DNA of 64,000 nucleotides from Lucifuga dentata (lineage: Eukaryota > Chordata > Actinopteri > Ophidiiformes > Bythitidae). Below the pieces are notes generated by a model, which saw only the letters and a program-made list of their open reading frames with translations, was not told where the DNA came from and ran no database searches. A program made the translations under genes and the position numbers. The stretch is taken from the NCBI GenBank assembly GCA_014773175.1, contig VXCM01000154.1:1-64000 (forward strand). Direction: 5' to 3'. Below are positions 1 through 14,758 of this stretch, piece after piece (the stretch's first letter is position 1; every line of letters starts with the position of its first letter).

Positions 1-1320
1 TTTTTTTTTTTTTTTTTAATGTTCCATGGTATGCCTAGTGAAGTGCATATCCCTTATCAAATCACAAATTTCCTCCTGTCTATACACTGCAAACCTGCTA
101 TTGTCAACAACCCTCCCAATTTCACAATTGCACTTCTGACACAGCATATGTCTATTGAAAATATCTATTTTAAATGTTATTTCTAATGCATGATTGTTTT
201 GGTCAGCTTCTGTCCTTTCAGTACCAGAACTCTGCTCATCTGCTACTGAAAGGATATTAGGAAACTAACCATCTAATCCAGCTAATAAATAAAATCTTAC
301 GCTGACTCAAAATGAAAAAAAAAAAAAAAAAAAANAAAAAAAAAAAAAAAAAAAGCTAAGGCTAAAAGTAAAGTTGAAAGTTCAGCTGCCAATTTTTTTT
401 GTGAGGCTTAACTGAAAGCTGTTGGCATCAAGTCAGCTTTTAATTTACTAATGGGAAATGGAATCAGTGTGGATTGGATAGCTGCTTGTGTAATCTCTGG
501 TTCTCGGTTAAAGTCATTTAGCATTCCAAATACTGAAAATGATATCCTGTTAGCTAGCATCTATTTCTGCATCAGTCTGCGTAATATGATGCATAATATA
601 TTATGCATGTAAGGCGCCTCAAATTTTATGTCAATCTAAAAATGAGGCTAAACTCTCTTCTTCCATATTGGCCAGTGTGCAGTATGGGCAGGTAGCAATC
701 CCTCTTAGTTTCATTGCTAAATATACGCAAATAGCTCATTAAAGAAATTTGTGGAATTCATTTTCTACCCACAATTTAATAACATAGACATAAAATACCT
801 TCAGATTAAGAGCATCCACACAGTTAGACAAATAGATAAATAGACAAAGTTGACAATGTCTCCCACAGGACATCATAAAGCACCATTTATTATTTCATCA
901 CCTTGCCTACCTTTCACTTAATGATTCAGCATGGCAGCATGTCCCATGATGCCAGTGCTAATAGTCTGTTTAGCTAAGCATCATGAATTGCTATTAATTT
1001 CCCACATGCACACCCGTTAAAAGTGGATCTGTGTATTCTGGAGAGAGCTGGCAAATGCCAAAAGAGATGATTTGGGGTGGGGACAACTTTAGGTGTGCAA
1101 GAGATAAGTCAAGAGAGGGAGACACAAAGTGTTAATCACTGGCATAATAATAACTGGCCTCCTGTGTTGCTAAATGACTGTAATGATGAACAATTTTCAG
1201 TTTGCTTTTGAATAGCAATGAGTAAAGCTGGCTAACGAGAGGAAATTTATGATTTATGAATCAGATAATCACTAATTTATCTCTCTCTCTTCCTCTCTTT
1301 CCTCTGCTGTCTCACCACAG

Positions 1321-1329
1321 ATTCAAAGA
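1321..1329 (+). CDS. pcdh15: pcdh15 candidate 9-bp microexon
   Basis: Nine bases lie between a good acceptor (pyrimidine tract, then CACAG) and a consensus GTAAGT donor. They preserve the phase needed by the next exon and would read x-Phe-Lys-Glu across the junction. This is inferred from splice signals and phase alone, since so short an exon cannot be shown by similarity. Confidence 0.45.
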
Positions 1330-4300
1330 GTAAGTAATGTTTACATATTCCCACACTAAAATATTAATGTCAGCACACCTTCTATTGCAATAAATGCGTT
1401 TCGACAGTCATTGTGCCATACCATGAATGAGATCAGGAAGATTGGGAAACAGAAAGGACAGTGAATGAACAATCAAACAAATGAATCCCAAACAAAGTTG
1501 AATCAGTAAATGTCTCATTCCAAGATGCTTTCAGTAGAATCCATGCCACGCTGATGTAGACTCAGTAAGACAAATACCACCTGTCTCCTGCACGTTAAAT
1601 CGTTATTCTCTCTCTACATAAGCAAATGGTCCATAATTTACAATTTGTATTCAGTCTTCAGTCAAAAAAGAGGGTTTCGATCTTAATTGAGGATGGCTGT
1701 CATGAGTATCCTGCATTCGTCTGAAGTGTTGTTTGTGCAAGTCCTGTACAATTAACATAACACAGTATCTCCAAAAATTGTGGGAACAGTAATGTCAACT
1801 TTTGTCACATCAGCACCACGGCTACAGTGACAGTCAGCAAAATGAGTAATAGGTTTGTGGCAAAGTACATGAAATATAGCAGGATTCTTTACGTATTATT
1901 GCTCATGGAGCAATTGTGGGCAGATGTGTAGTTGAGTTGACATTGTGGTTTATGAAAATACAGAAATTGTCATATTCTTAACACATATGAATTGAATAGA
2001 TTGGTTAAAATGGCAGTGCGCACAGGGACAAGTCATCACAAGTATCACACTCAAGGACACTGACAGGCATGTTGAGCTTAATGTTGAGACATGTTGGTCA
2101 CCAAACACTAATTATGAACTTTGGAATACTTTTTAGGTCAGCATTTCGCTCTGACTTTAGATAACTAATTGTGTTCCTCCTCGCTCTGTCCAGACGCCAG
2201 GCAGAATGTGCCAAAACAGCCCGGATCCAGATGGCGGTGCCAACAGGAAAACCTGGGGGAGGCACTGCCAGCAACCTGTATGAAGAGCTGGGGGACAACG
2301 CCATGTAAGTGGAGTGTGAAAGTGGCATTTACTTTAATGATCCAAAGCTGATTCATTAGCTCACATTTCTGTGGCTATTTAACTTTAGCTTAGAGAGTGT
2401 GCCTTTCTAGCTGTGGGAGCTTTGTGGTCTCAGGGCGGCATATGTGCCCACAGCTTAACTGTCACTACACTGCCAACATACCTGCACCTATGACTCCCTG
2501 CAGTGTGTGATCTTCAAATGCATTAACATTTGTAGACAACCCGCAGTTTTGTCTACACAAAGTTCAGCTTGTTCCTATTCAGTTTCCCTGTTGGAATGCA
2601 TACCAAGGTCCTCCCTTTACAAAAAAGAAAATAAAGGTCAGCGTTCTGCCTCCAGAACAATAGGTGCTTAAATGCAAGTTTAGCTCAAGATTTCCAATGT
2701 ATTGCAACTTCATTCCAACAAATGAAGCAGTGGCAAAAGCTATGAATAATGACCTACTATAATACAATCTATGATATCTGCACTCATTTTGCAGTATTTC
2801 TATTCTGATCAGTGCTGAAAGGCCTCAAAAAGTTGCTTTTGTGTTGTGCACGTTGGACATTATTCTGTTCAACTGATAGCTTCCTGTTTTTGTGTCTTCA
2901 AACAAAACATGTTCAGTTTTTCTTTTTACCAATTCTGGTTTGATTAGTGTAGAGGTCATTTTGTTTTATTTTATTTTGTCAGAGAGTTTTAACACACACA
3001 GCTTTACTCATTCATTCCTCAAGGCAATACAATACACACAGATACAATACACAACACCCACAGTTCATTCCTAATTCCTTACTGAAGCGTTATGAAGTTG
3101 AGAGGAACTTTTATCAGCATTATATGCATCACTGGTTTCCTGGGGGTCTTTGATATGCTCCCACATCCATTAACATGAGAGCAATTCATATGCAAAATGG
3201 TAAAAACTATCTCTAAATGACAAAAAGTGTGTGTTCATGTGTGCATGTGAGATGGTGCACATTAAACTAACCAGCCTGAATGATCCCTTGAAAAATATGC
3301 CCGGAAATGAACTTGGATATGAGATAATTGAAATAAATGCGGCACATAATTTATAAAGACCACCCTGGCAATAATTAATTCTATTGATAAACTGCAGAGC
3401 AGGTTTAATTGTGGTTGGTGAAGAGTCTTTGTGTGTGTGTGTGTGTGTGTGGGGGGNGGGGGGGGGGTTATGTGTGTGAATGCCTGTTTGCAAAGAAGGC
3501 AGATTGGGGTTTTAATGCTTTAATGTAACACTCTTATGTGTATGTCCCATATCACTGATATCTTGTAAGGACTAAATATCGTCTAAGTAATAAAACCTGG
3601 CAAAGTGCAAAAGTTTGCACATTCATAATTAAGGTCCATTATCAAACTGCATCGTAGGCTGATTTTTAAGGAGCTTTTTCTTCCTTTAATTACCTTTGGC
3701 TGTTCTGACAGACCTCGGTTATAATGTCTATTTTCAGTTACCTACGAAAAATTATGTTCTTTAACTTATTATTAGAAGCACATTAGACAAAGGGTGTTGG
3801 CTAAAAAGATGGATTAAAACTCATCTAATTTTACAGCAAAACACGCATAGCTGCCAACACTTGTGCTATATACCAAGCTACATGTAACGAATATCACATT
3901 TAATGTTAGTTTAGTTCAGTTGTTCTCAAACTTTTTGAACTTTCTGACATACTGTATGGCTGCTTGTATAAACTACATTTTTCCTATAAGGACATATTTT
4001 TATTTACATATTTATCAGCCCAGTCACAAAAGACTAAAACACTGGGGTCACAGTATACCAAAATATCATAAAGTTCACCAATCTGTCACTTTGGCCACAG
4101 AAGCCACTTCTGCCTCTGATGCTGGTTACCCTGTAATTATTTCTGTAATTATTTTACACAAGAACATTTCATCAGATCTCACTAATTACAATAGTTACTA
4201 ATTACAGTACTTAAAGAACATTTCTATTGTGGTTTACTTTTGTGTTCTCTCCTTACTTTTCCATCTCTTTATTTATTTATTTTTTTTTTTGTGCACGTGT

Positions 4301-7300
4301 CATAGCAAAGATTGTCATTGTTAATGATTAAAAATTAATTGAAAACAATTCCCAAGATATTTAAATCAGTCAGTAAAGATACCCCATCGCTGTCAACAAC
4401 ATTAATACATTTTTTTCAATTTCTCTGATTTCTCCAAAACAAGCATTCAACTTAGAATTGCTACCTCTGAACTTATGTTAGGATCTGTCTCCACTAACTA
4501 GCTAATATCTAAATTAGCTAATGTCTTGATGTGATAAAAGCAGTGAAAACTGATTGAGAATGAGGTGCAAATCATAAGAAATAAGCATAACTTCCAATCA
4601 GGCTATGATTTTTACTGTATCCTCTGAGACATCAGGTAGGTTTTTACAAAACTGAGACAAGTGTTTTTAAAATTATGTTTTGTTTTTTTTTTTTAAATAT
4701 ATAAGCGAACAACAGATATGCTGTATATAAGACAAAGTAAAGAAAAATTCCTGCTGATTCTTCCTACTTTTGTATATGAAAACCACTGGCAAACATGTTG
4801 TTACCAGAAAGTTACCACATGTAATCCCATTTACTTTATTCTATTATTCCACTACTTTTCTTACAAATGTCTATATATTTTTTCACTAGCTATTTTCTTT
4901 ATCAACTTTCCATTATATCATCATTCTTTGTTCAAATTTCATTGCTGTTCTCATCCTGTCTGATGTATTTATCTGCCCATCTTCTCTTTTTCTCATCCGT
5001 CCATCTTTGTCCACAGACAAATTGACAGATTAAAGTGAGTAAACCGTTCAGAACTGTTTTATATCGTGGGCACTTCAGTGCTGTGCTATGAGTGTCTTCT
5101 TGCTGTAGTTTGTGTGTGTTTAGCTGTGATTGTTAGTGGTTACTATGTTTGGTGTGCGATGTCAGTAGTACTTTGGTAGATCAGATTTGTGTTGCTTATA
5201 GTTGATTGATGCAAGCGTCTATTAACAATGGCTCAAATTGTTGCTTTTCTGTCATGGATCATAATACAGTAGCGGGCAGCTATATGCAAGGGAGTTCCAG
5301 GAGACTGTCAGATTACTTTGCAGCCACTAGAGTCGAGGAGAGATAATCTTTCCTTCGTTGGAAGGAAAATCTTCCTGAACTCCATGGCACGTAGTTGTCT
5401 GTCTCTGCCCTACCAGAAATGGTGTTGCTTTTTCTTGTGATGCAGTAGAATTTTTGTAGTGACCACCTTTAGTCTACTTGCTTCTCAAAAGAAAACACCT
5501 TTACCTCCTTTAAAATTCTCTCGTATTCCCTTCTATGTCCTTTCTAGCAATCTTCTTTCCATTTATTTTGTCTAACAGCCCCTCCACCAGACATTCCCAT
5601 GTTTTGCATCTTTTTTCCACATTATACTGTACATCTTTCTGTTATCATTTCTCCTTTCAAAACATTTTTATTTTACCACTGTTTATCACTGTGATTATTT
5701 CTTCCTTCATTCCATCTTTCTTTGTAATTTCATACATGTACCAGCTGGTCAAACCGTGACAGCGGTAGCCATGGCAGCTTGGATGACAGTGACCAGCAAC
5801 GTCTGATTTCAGATTTTGCTACACGGGCAATCAATGCTCATCGCCAGTGTGTTGCTAATGGAGGGGTGCTCAACAACCTGCCCAAGTCTGAGTCCAACAT
5901 CACGTTTCTCTCTGATGAAAACCCCCTGACTATTAAGAATCCCATTTACCATGAGGATGGGACTTTGAGTAGTCCACCGAGTCTTGGAAGAAGCCATAGA
6001 AGAAGACCGTCGAGTAAAGGTCTTCGAGAAACTTGGTTTAGGCTCAGTTCTGGAGGGGATGTGGGATTTAGTGGGTACAGTGGCAGTGACAGTGGGTGGG
6101 GATCTGGGGGCGGACATAGCTGGACTCTACCATCAAGATTACATCGCAGAGAAATGTATGATGCCTTGAGACGCCAGGTTGTCATGGATCCTGTGCAGTG
6201 GGAGCTGGAGCTTCTGAAGGCTGAGTTTAAAGAGAGCAAAGGTGCAGGTTTGGATTCAGGATTTGGCCAAGGACTGGATTCAGACCTGATGGGGAGCCAG
6301 AGTCTTGAACCCAAGTTGACAGTCAAAGAGCAAGCCAGACAATTTGAGCAACAAGCACTTCAGGAAATGAGGCAGAGGCAAAGCAGAGATTCTCGAGGGT
6401 CTTTGTCCCCAGATTTTCTACTCTCTGTTTTCCCTGAGTCCCCCAAGCATCATATCACGTCCCACCATGTCTCTAGTGGTCAGACTAAAGAGGGTCCGCC
6501 ATGTATCATAATAACCCAGACTGATGGAGCAACTCCTCCTCCTAGTCACAAGCCAACTCCTCCTGTACTTCGGCATTTCAGTACAAATTTAACAGGAAAC
6601 CAGAATTCAGAAGACAGATTTCAGGTTCACGTTGAAGTTATCCCCGATCCTCCCTCAACTCCTCCACCGCCACCTCCACTCCTGCTCCCTCCATCTTCTG
6701 CTTCTCCTCCTTCCTTATCTCCACCTCTGCACCACCCTTACTCCTCTCCCTTCCTTGATCCCACTTCATCTCACTCCAAACATACAGAAGAAACTGGCAG
6801 TCCTCCTCCTCCTCCTCCTTCCTCACCACCCCCACCTCCACCCACTCCTCCTCCACCCCCTCCTCCTCCTCCTCCTCTCCCTCCACCTTTGTCCCCCTTG
6901 CTCCTGCGCCCCTCCACGTTTGTCCTCCCATCGCTCGCTGAAGCACCGACCCTGCTTCAGCGAGCAGGGTCTGACTCTCTACGTCTGTCTACGGCCTGTC
7001 TCTCTACGTCCACCTCCGCCTTCCCTCCAAGTTGAAGCTGAACCTCCCCGAAAAGAGCTGAAAGGAATCTTAAAGAACATCCACAACATTGCGGACATTG
7101 AGAAGTCGGTGGCCAACTTGTTTAGCCAGATCGATCAGAAACAGATCCCACTCAAAAAGGCCATGAAGAGCAGGGCCTCTATGGATTCTATTGATTCTCT
7201 TGACTCTTTAGATGCCATATCAGCAGGAAGAGGAGCAGGAGGAGGAGAGGGAGGTCAACAGGTAGCAGGAGGAGGAGGAGGAGGAGGAGGAGAGGGTCCT

Positions 7301-8378
7301 CCCCCTCAACAGATTCATTCAAACCCAAATATGAACTCTATTGTGGAAGAGCTTGAGAAACGGTTCCCCTCTCAGTCAACAATCCTCTAAAACTTTCCGA
7401 TACAGAAAGCATGCAGAGGGGAATTTCTCAAGATCGTTGTGTAGTTGTGTAGCGGTGGAACTGTCAAGAGACTGATGCTCACAGTAGCTCAGTTGGAATC
7501 TATGATAATTTGATGTTTTTATGGTGTGCGACAACTGCGCTCTTCCAACATAACTTCATTTTTTTCCTACATAAAAGAAACAAGAAAAACAACTAGGTTT
7601 AATATAAACTCAAAGGTGGCAGAAAAAATGTTTCTCCTCTGAAATGGCGATGCTTGTTGCTCAGAGAGATTGAGGCATCGGGAGATGGAGAAGCAGACAG
7701 AACAGTCAAATCCCTCATAATACTAATATATGCAATGGTGTAAGGACTTCTGCTCTCAGTTACTGAATTCTACCCTTTTTCCTTTTGACTACCATGTGAT
7801 GAAAGAGGGAGTAAAGGACGCGAAGGGAAGGGTAGCTTAAGTCCATTTTTTGTTTTGTGTCCCCATTTTGTTGAGCCTGAATTCCTAGGAGGATTTCAAA
7901 GTCCTGGCTCCCACAACAACACTTAATCAGGGAGGGCGTTTTTATTATCTGCTTCAGCCATTATTTTAGTTTGCTTCCCAAACAACATTTCTGACTTTTG
8001 TTTTTTAATTAACACTGAGAAAAAATGGCTTAAAAATAGCAGCAGATGGGAGCTGCATAGCCAAACGATTAAAAGTTGTAAAATGTCAGTAAAACTTACG
8101 GTAGCTTGTTTGAGTTTGACTTCTATCATGAACATTTCACATTTAAGCCATGCCAAGTCTTGCCAAGAAAATTATCAGTAAGAGTTGTATTCAGTCTCTT
8201 TGATGATGAAATTTGACAGGACAATGGATCTTAATGCTGAAGGGCCTGTTTCTGTTGTGTCCTCTGATCACAGGACTGTGCAGCTTTGCACTAACCCACC
8301 ATTTTATCAAGATTGGCATGACTTTAATGCAACGTATGAACTTCTCATCTTGATTCTAGTAAGATAAATAGGGTGTAG

Positions 8379-8421
<43 letters not shown>

Positions 8422-9367
8422 CTATAATGTTTACTGCCAAGTTCAGGCTACACAACTGCAGAAATCCCAAAATTGTCAAACCCCTCAAATGACACAACAG
8501 TAATCTTGTAATTCTATGATTTTATGCAATCTTATGTCTTGACAGCATTGTGGTGTGCACACTGTGCAACTGAACACACACATGGTGCACAAATTACAAG
8601 ATCTCTCACCTCTCTCTCACTGATGTCTGAAACTGGTGCTAATGAAACCTCACTTGAGAAGTTAACACACTCAAAGTCACTGTGACTTTTGCTAATATGA
8701 TAATTAGGAGCTACTTGCCTTTCAAGCAATGTGTGCACTATTTTGTTGAGGTTTCAACTTCCCCTCATGAGCTCGTTGACTGTTGCTCATCATTGTTGTA
8801 TAGGGACTTATCGTAGATTCAGTCAAAGTTACAAATTTTTTCACGGATAATTTCCAACATGCTTGAAAATGTCAAGCTGTCTCAGATTGGATAAAAATGC
8901 ATCTCTAAAATGCTCCAGCTTAGTGAATATTGCTGACTGGCATGAGCAGCGATCTTAGTCCGAACTGGTTTTTTGTTCCAAATCATAAAAGTCTGTCTGG
9001 AACTGGAAAATCAGAGCTAAAACAGTCTGAGTTTGGAATAAGATCACAGGTTCTTTAATCTTCCATCTAACAGACTTAGTGCTCTTACTGTCAGTATTAC
9101 TATCTTAAAACCACAAACTCTCCAAGTCACTGTAATCTGTCATATCTGTGTCACCTTGTCTTTCTGTCAAATACTGATTATTTTGTTAGTATTTAGTTGT
9201 TATTAATTTTTATTTGTATTTTTTTTTCCATTCTTTACAAGTCTTAGCTATTTTAGGTTTACTTACCTTCATTCTGTTGTACTGAGTCTTACTGAGCCCA
9301 TAAACTATTTTCTCCTTTTCATCTTTAGTAAATTAGATTTTGTTTCTTTAATAAAACTTAGGACCTG

Positions 9368-9400
<33 letters not shown>

Positions 9401-12400
9401 NTTTTTTTTTTTTTTCATCTTTCACAATGTTGTATTGATGTTTGCATCTTTCAAAAATGTCATGGCATATGTGAATAGATAGATGTATGCATAGCTGCAG
9501 TACATTTTTTAAAAATAATATATACAGTGATATTTCTCTGAACAGTAATCAGCGTTTTTTTTTTTAATATTTTTTTAGTAGATTTTACAAGATTTCTCTC
9601 ATTATTATACTGAACAGGTACATTGATTAACAATTAACATAATAAATACAAAAGTATCCTGACAATAAAAGGTTTTTCCTCTATAAAATCAGTGGTACCA
9701 TCTAAGTTTGTCAATTGACATTAATTTAGAAAACTTTACATTTATAATACACTGCTAAACTACTCAAAAATAAATTAAAGGAATGTGTTTTCACGCATTT
9801 GTCATTCATGTTTCAAAGGCACATATTGTTATCAGATTTTTCTTGATGAAACGTGTGTGTGTGCATTTGTACTTTAATAAGAGAGGAAGAGTAATTCTGG
9901 TGTGTCCCCTAAAAGTCAGGATATTTGCCAGCTCATTACTGTAGTTTCATACAACAGAAGGGCTGCTGGCACATTGTAAAGACGCAGTAGCAGAGAGGGT
10001 TTTGTCCTTTTTTGTACTTTATATAGCTATTTGTCTTTCTCTCTTTGGGTTTTGTCCTTGCTTCTCATGTTGTCTTATGCCCGAACAGTTTACTTTGGTA
10101 CGGTTTATCGACTTTAAATATTTGAAGCTTTTTCCTCCAGTTACAGATGAAAGCACAAAAGTTTGATTGTCTTTTAATAACCAACATCTCTCATTGCTGA
10201 AGATGTTGATGTTGTTATGCTAAACAGCGTGTTTACATGGATATTGTTATACAAACCAATTTTCCCCATTAAATTTACATTCTTTATTGTAGCCTAACAC
10301 CTGAGAAATTACATAGTGACTGGAATATGTTTTATCAGCATCCTGGCTAATATTGACATAATATCCCATCTACAGTTTCCTCATTAACATATGAGCTCAT
10401 AGGAGTCATAAATTGGATGTGATGTGTATATATTTACCAAAATGTATTGAGAATTCTTGCAGAATAGAGAAACAGAATACAAAGTAACCCCCCAAAAAAT
10501 CCAGAAACACTTACTGATGTTCCTTGGACACACACACACACACACCATTGTATTGCCTCCAAGGCAAACTGGGTTGAACTCCAAGAAATGTGAAATGTGG
10601 CCAGCAGTCACGTTAATGTGGGATTGGATTTACTCTCCTCTGCAGTAAGTGAAATGCAGTGAAATGAAATGATATGCATGAAACACACCTGTAGCTTAAG
10701 AGCATTATGAATTATAACAGGTTTTCTTGGCAATACTGGTTATTGTTTTTTCTCTCTTTGCCTTCTGTCTTTCCTGCACCTTTCACTTTCCTCCAGGCGT
10801 CGATACGAACAGCATGAGGTAAGTATCTTTCTCTGCCATTGCATGTGTATAATTTTAGTTTTCCCTCTGCTGTTCTTTCACTCTGCTTGTTCTTTCCTTT
10901 TTCCTTGTTTCCTTCATGTAGGACCTACAGAAACTTAGCTGGAATTCAATGGAAATGCATTTTAAAATGCTCAATCACAATAATATCAATGAAGAAATTC
11001 AACTTTTCTCAATTCTTAAGTGTTTCGATTTGGAGATACAATACGCTTTAATACTGTTAATATTTAGGGGCGTCAAAGTATAATACACCATAGAAATGGT
11101 GGAAAAAGCCATTTTCATAGATGTTCATGGTTCAGTACTTAATATAACTTGCATTATATCAGAAATGTTACTGTTATGTGAAAACAATTTTATATTTAAC
11201 TGACATTTCACAGTGATGATCATACTAAGTTTGACTTTTGCAATTAGTTTGACAGATAATTTAATTCATTTAATTAATTTTATAGATTTTTCTCTTGCAA
11301 AGTGTTTGACAACACCATCAAATTGGGTCCTCTCCATTTCTGAAATACTGAATGAGAAGCGTCGTCTATTGATTGTGCGTTTCCAAACTGGATGTAGAGC
11401 GACATCCATTTCTCTGCCTCACTTGCTGACTGTCTTTCCCTCTGACAGACACAACAACTTCTCCGACCTTCTCTGCTCAGACCAGAGGTACTCTGTCTGT
11501 ACTTCACCCTGCACTCCCTCTTATGTGTTTGTGCGTGATTGAGTGGGGTGAGATGTAAATACATGTGTGTCGGTGAATGTGTGTTTTGTTTGGGTGCAGG
11601 TGTGTGCCATTTCACATGGGCGAGGGTACCAAGTGTAATCAGAGTTACATGAGAAACTTTAAGTAGCGTATGTCTTTTAATTCAGTAATATGTACAGTGT
11701 GTGTGTGTGTGTGTGTTTGTCAGCTCTAATTAACAGTCTGTCAATCCAATAGGAATTATCTATGGAATCAGGCATCGACCCTGGCCAAGACTACTACACC
11801 CAAGATTATTACAACTACAACCATGGGTTAGTGTGTCTGTGTGCCTACATCTACATTATTTTGTGTACATTTTTTTTTTTTTTAAGAATGTGTGTGCATG
11901 TGTATTTGTCTGTAAACTTGATATGTTTTTGTGTTGGGTGATTTATCTGCCATTCTAATGTTTGGTTTTTTTTTTTTTCAAAATTAACTTTATATTTATA
12001 TAAATATTTATATATATATATTTTTTATAGCGTGAGATTGATAGACGGATTGGTGCAGCATCCGAGGTCCTACGGACGCTGTACCGGACCGTCGTGGTGA
12101 AGAGGGAACTGAGCCAGAAGGCGAGGCTCTCAATTTACCAATCAATCTACGTTCCTGTCCTCACCTATGGTCATGAGGTTTGGGTAGTGACCGAAAGGAC
12201 AAGATCGCGGATACAAGTGGCGGAAATGAAGTTCCTCCGTAGGGTGTCTGGGCTCACTCTCAGGGACAGGGTGAGAAGCTCGGACATCCAGGAGAGACTC
12301 GGAGTAGAGCCGCTGCTCCTCCACATCGAAAGGAGTCAGTTGAGGTGGTTCAGGCACCTAATAAGGATGCCCCCTGGTCACCTCCCTAGGGAGGTCTTCC

Positions 12401-13531
12401 AGGCACGTCCAACTGGGAAGAGGCTCCGGGGAAGACCCAGGACATGCTGGAGGGATTACATCTCCCGGCTGGCCTGGGAACGCCTCAGAGTCCCCCAGAA
12501 GGAGTTAGAGGGCCTGGCTGGGGACAGGAAAGTGTGGGCTGGTCTGCTTAGTCTGCTGCCACTGCGACCCGGACCCGGATAAGTGGAGGATAATGGATGG
12601 ATGGATGGAACTTTATATTTACAGCAATCAACAGTCATTAATTAATGTGTCAGTATGTTTTAGCCATTTGAAACTATAGAAGCCTATGAAACTATGAAAC
12701 CCATTTATTTCTATATAAATGGAGTTTATATTAATGTCAGATGCATGAAATGCTTTATTAAAAGCAATGAAGAACTTTTGCAGTATCCCAGCAGGAGCGC
12801 ACTGTAGATAGAACAGAACTGTAGAATAAACAGAGGGAAATAATGAGGGATTGAATATATTCCACTTTCATTATGTTTCTTCTGTGACTTGATAAAACAT
12901 GTCTTCCTACACATTTCAGTCTGTGCCAGCCGGGCTTCATCTGAGCCCTGTGGCTGCTGCTTTCATATCAAACCGACCGGATCAGTAACTCAGTGTGTCA
13001 GCTACTGTTTAACATTAACACAGCTGACCTGCCCCGCAACAACTCACAGTGATTTTGTTCAAACATGTTAGTTTTTGTCAAAAGTATGTGTATAGATATG
13101 TGTGCGTGTGCGTGTGTGTGTGGTATATACACGCACACACTTTTGTACAGATTATCAGCTTTAAATATTTGAAGCTTTTTCTTCCAGTTACAGATGAAAG
13201 CACAAAAGTTTGATTGTTTTTTAGTAACCAGTATCTCTCATTGCCGAAGATGTTTTTGTTGGATTTATGCTAAACAGCGTGTTTACATGGATATTGATAT
13301 ACAAACCAGTTTTTCCCATTAAATTCGCATTCTTTATTGTAGCCTAACAGCTGAGAAATTACACAGTGACTGGAATATAATGTTTTATCAGCATCCTGGC
13401 TAATATTGACATAATATCCCATTAACAGCATATGAGTTCATAGGAGTTATAAATTGGATATGATGTTTATATATTTACCAAAATGTATTGAGAATTCTTG
13501 CAGAATAGAGAAACAGAATACATCCTGTTAA

Positions 13532-13573
<42 letters not shown>

Positions 13574-13599
13574 ATCTACAGTATCTAATCTATCTATAN

Positions 13600-13641
<42 letters not shown>

Positions 13642-14196
13642 ATCTACAGTATCTAATCTATCTATACATATAAAAATTGGAAAACCTCATAGCATAGTAT
13701 AATTGCAAGTACTAACCTTTTTGTCAAAATTAGTTTACCAAAGTAAGTGTTGAATTTTTTTTAATTTTTTTTAACATATATGTTTCTCTCTATATATATA
13801 ATTTTTTTTGTTTAGTTTTTTTTACATATACGTTTATATATATCTATATATATATAGATATATATATATATATCTATATATATATACAGATATATATATA
13901 TATATATATGTATATGTATATACATATATATGTGTGTGTATTTATATACACACATATGTGTATATATATATACACATATATATATATATATATGTATATA
14001 TATTCATGAAGCATTCATGAACAAGATTCATTTCATCTCTCCCTAGTGTTTGTGTGTGTGTGTGTGTGTGTTAGTTATTCTGAAGCCAGCCTGCCATCTG
14101 TGATGCATTGTGTAACTTTTTATAATTTTAGCTGCAGACTCCCGGGAACTTGATTTCATGCACCCACCCACTCACACACATAAATACACAGTAGCA

Positions 14197-14247
<51 letters not shown>

Positions 14248-14609
14248 TCAAACTCTCACTTACAACACACATTCAGAAACATGCCCTCACTCATTCCTTC
14301 ATTCTGACACGGGCACACATACCGCCTAGCGTTGCAGCACTTTCGCAGCTAATCAGGCAGCCAGCCGTGGAAGCAGACAAAGGGCCAGATGCTGTTGGCT
14401 TAAAGCAACATCCACAAACTCGTGTCTGACTCTGTGAGAAAACATCAGCAGGGAATAGGACTTTGACCCTATGGGGCTCAGATCTGATCAGTTTGTTTGT
14501 TGCAGTTTTAAATGGAGGGTTCAGGATTGTTCACAGCCGAGTTTAACAAATATTAGAGTCAGTAAAAACACCTCTTACAACATTCAAAACGTTCCCCTCA
14601 TGCATGTGT

Positions 14610-14644
<35 letters not shown>

Positions 14645-14691
14645 TATATTCATGAACAAGATTCATTTCATCTCTCCCTAGTGTTTGTGTG

Positions 14692-14758
<67 letters not shown>

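Larger units (their letters stand above)
7391..10796 (+). other. CD1 3' UTR and intron of the longer pcdh15 forms
   Basis: This is non-coding. For the CD1 transcript it begins as 3' UTR; for the others it is intron. It contains a (GA)n run at 8382-8418, a poly(T) tract with an N at 9401, and one copy of a duplicated intronic block at 10104-10481. No other exon could be supported. Confidence 0.6.

Noticed and set aside
3170..4201. Open stretches of about 110 codons in the early pcdh15 intron on both strands
   Set aside because: Low-complexity (CA)n translation or AT-rich chance frames with no domain.
6638..6946. Glu-rich open stretch antisense to the CD1 proline-rich region
   Set aside because: Complement of CCT repeats encoding poly-Pro; a shadow of the real exon.
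6983..7031. Possible 49-bp intron that would restore the CD1 frame
   Set aside because: Too short for vertebrate splicing and with a weak donor; an indel is more likely.
13808..14020. Tyr/Ile-rich open stretch
   Set aside because: Translation of a (TA)n array, not a gene.
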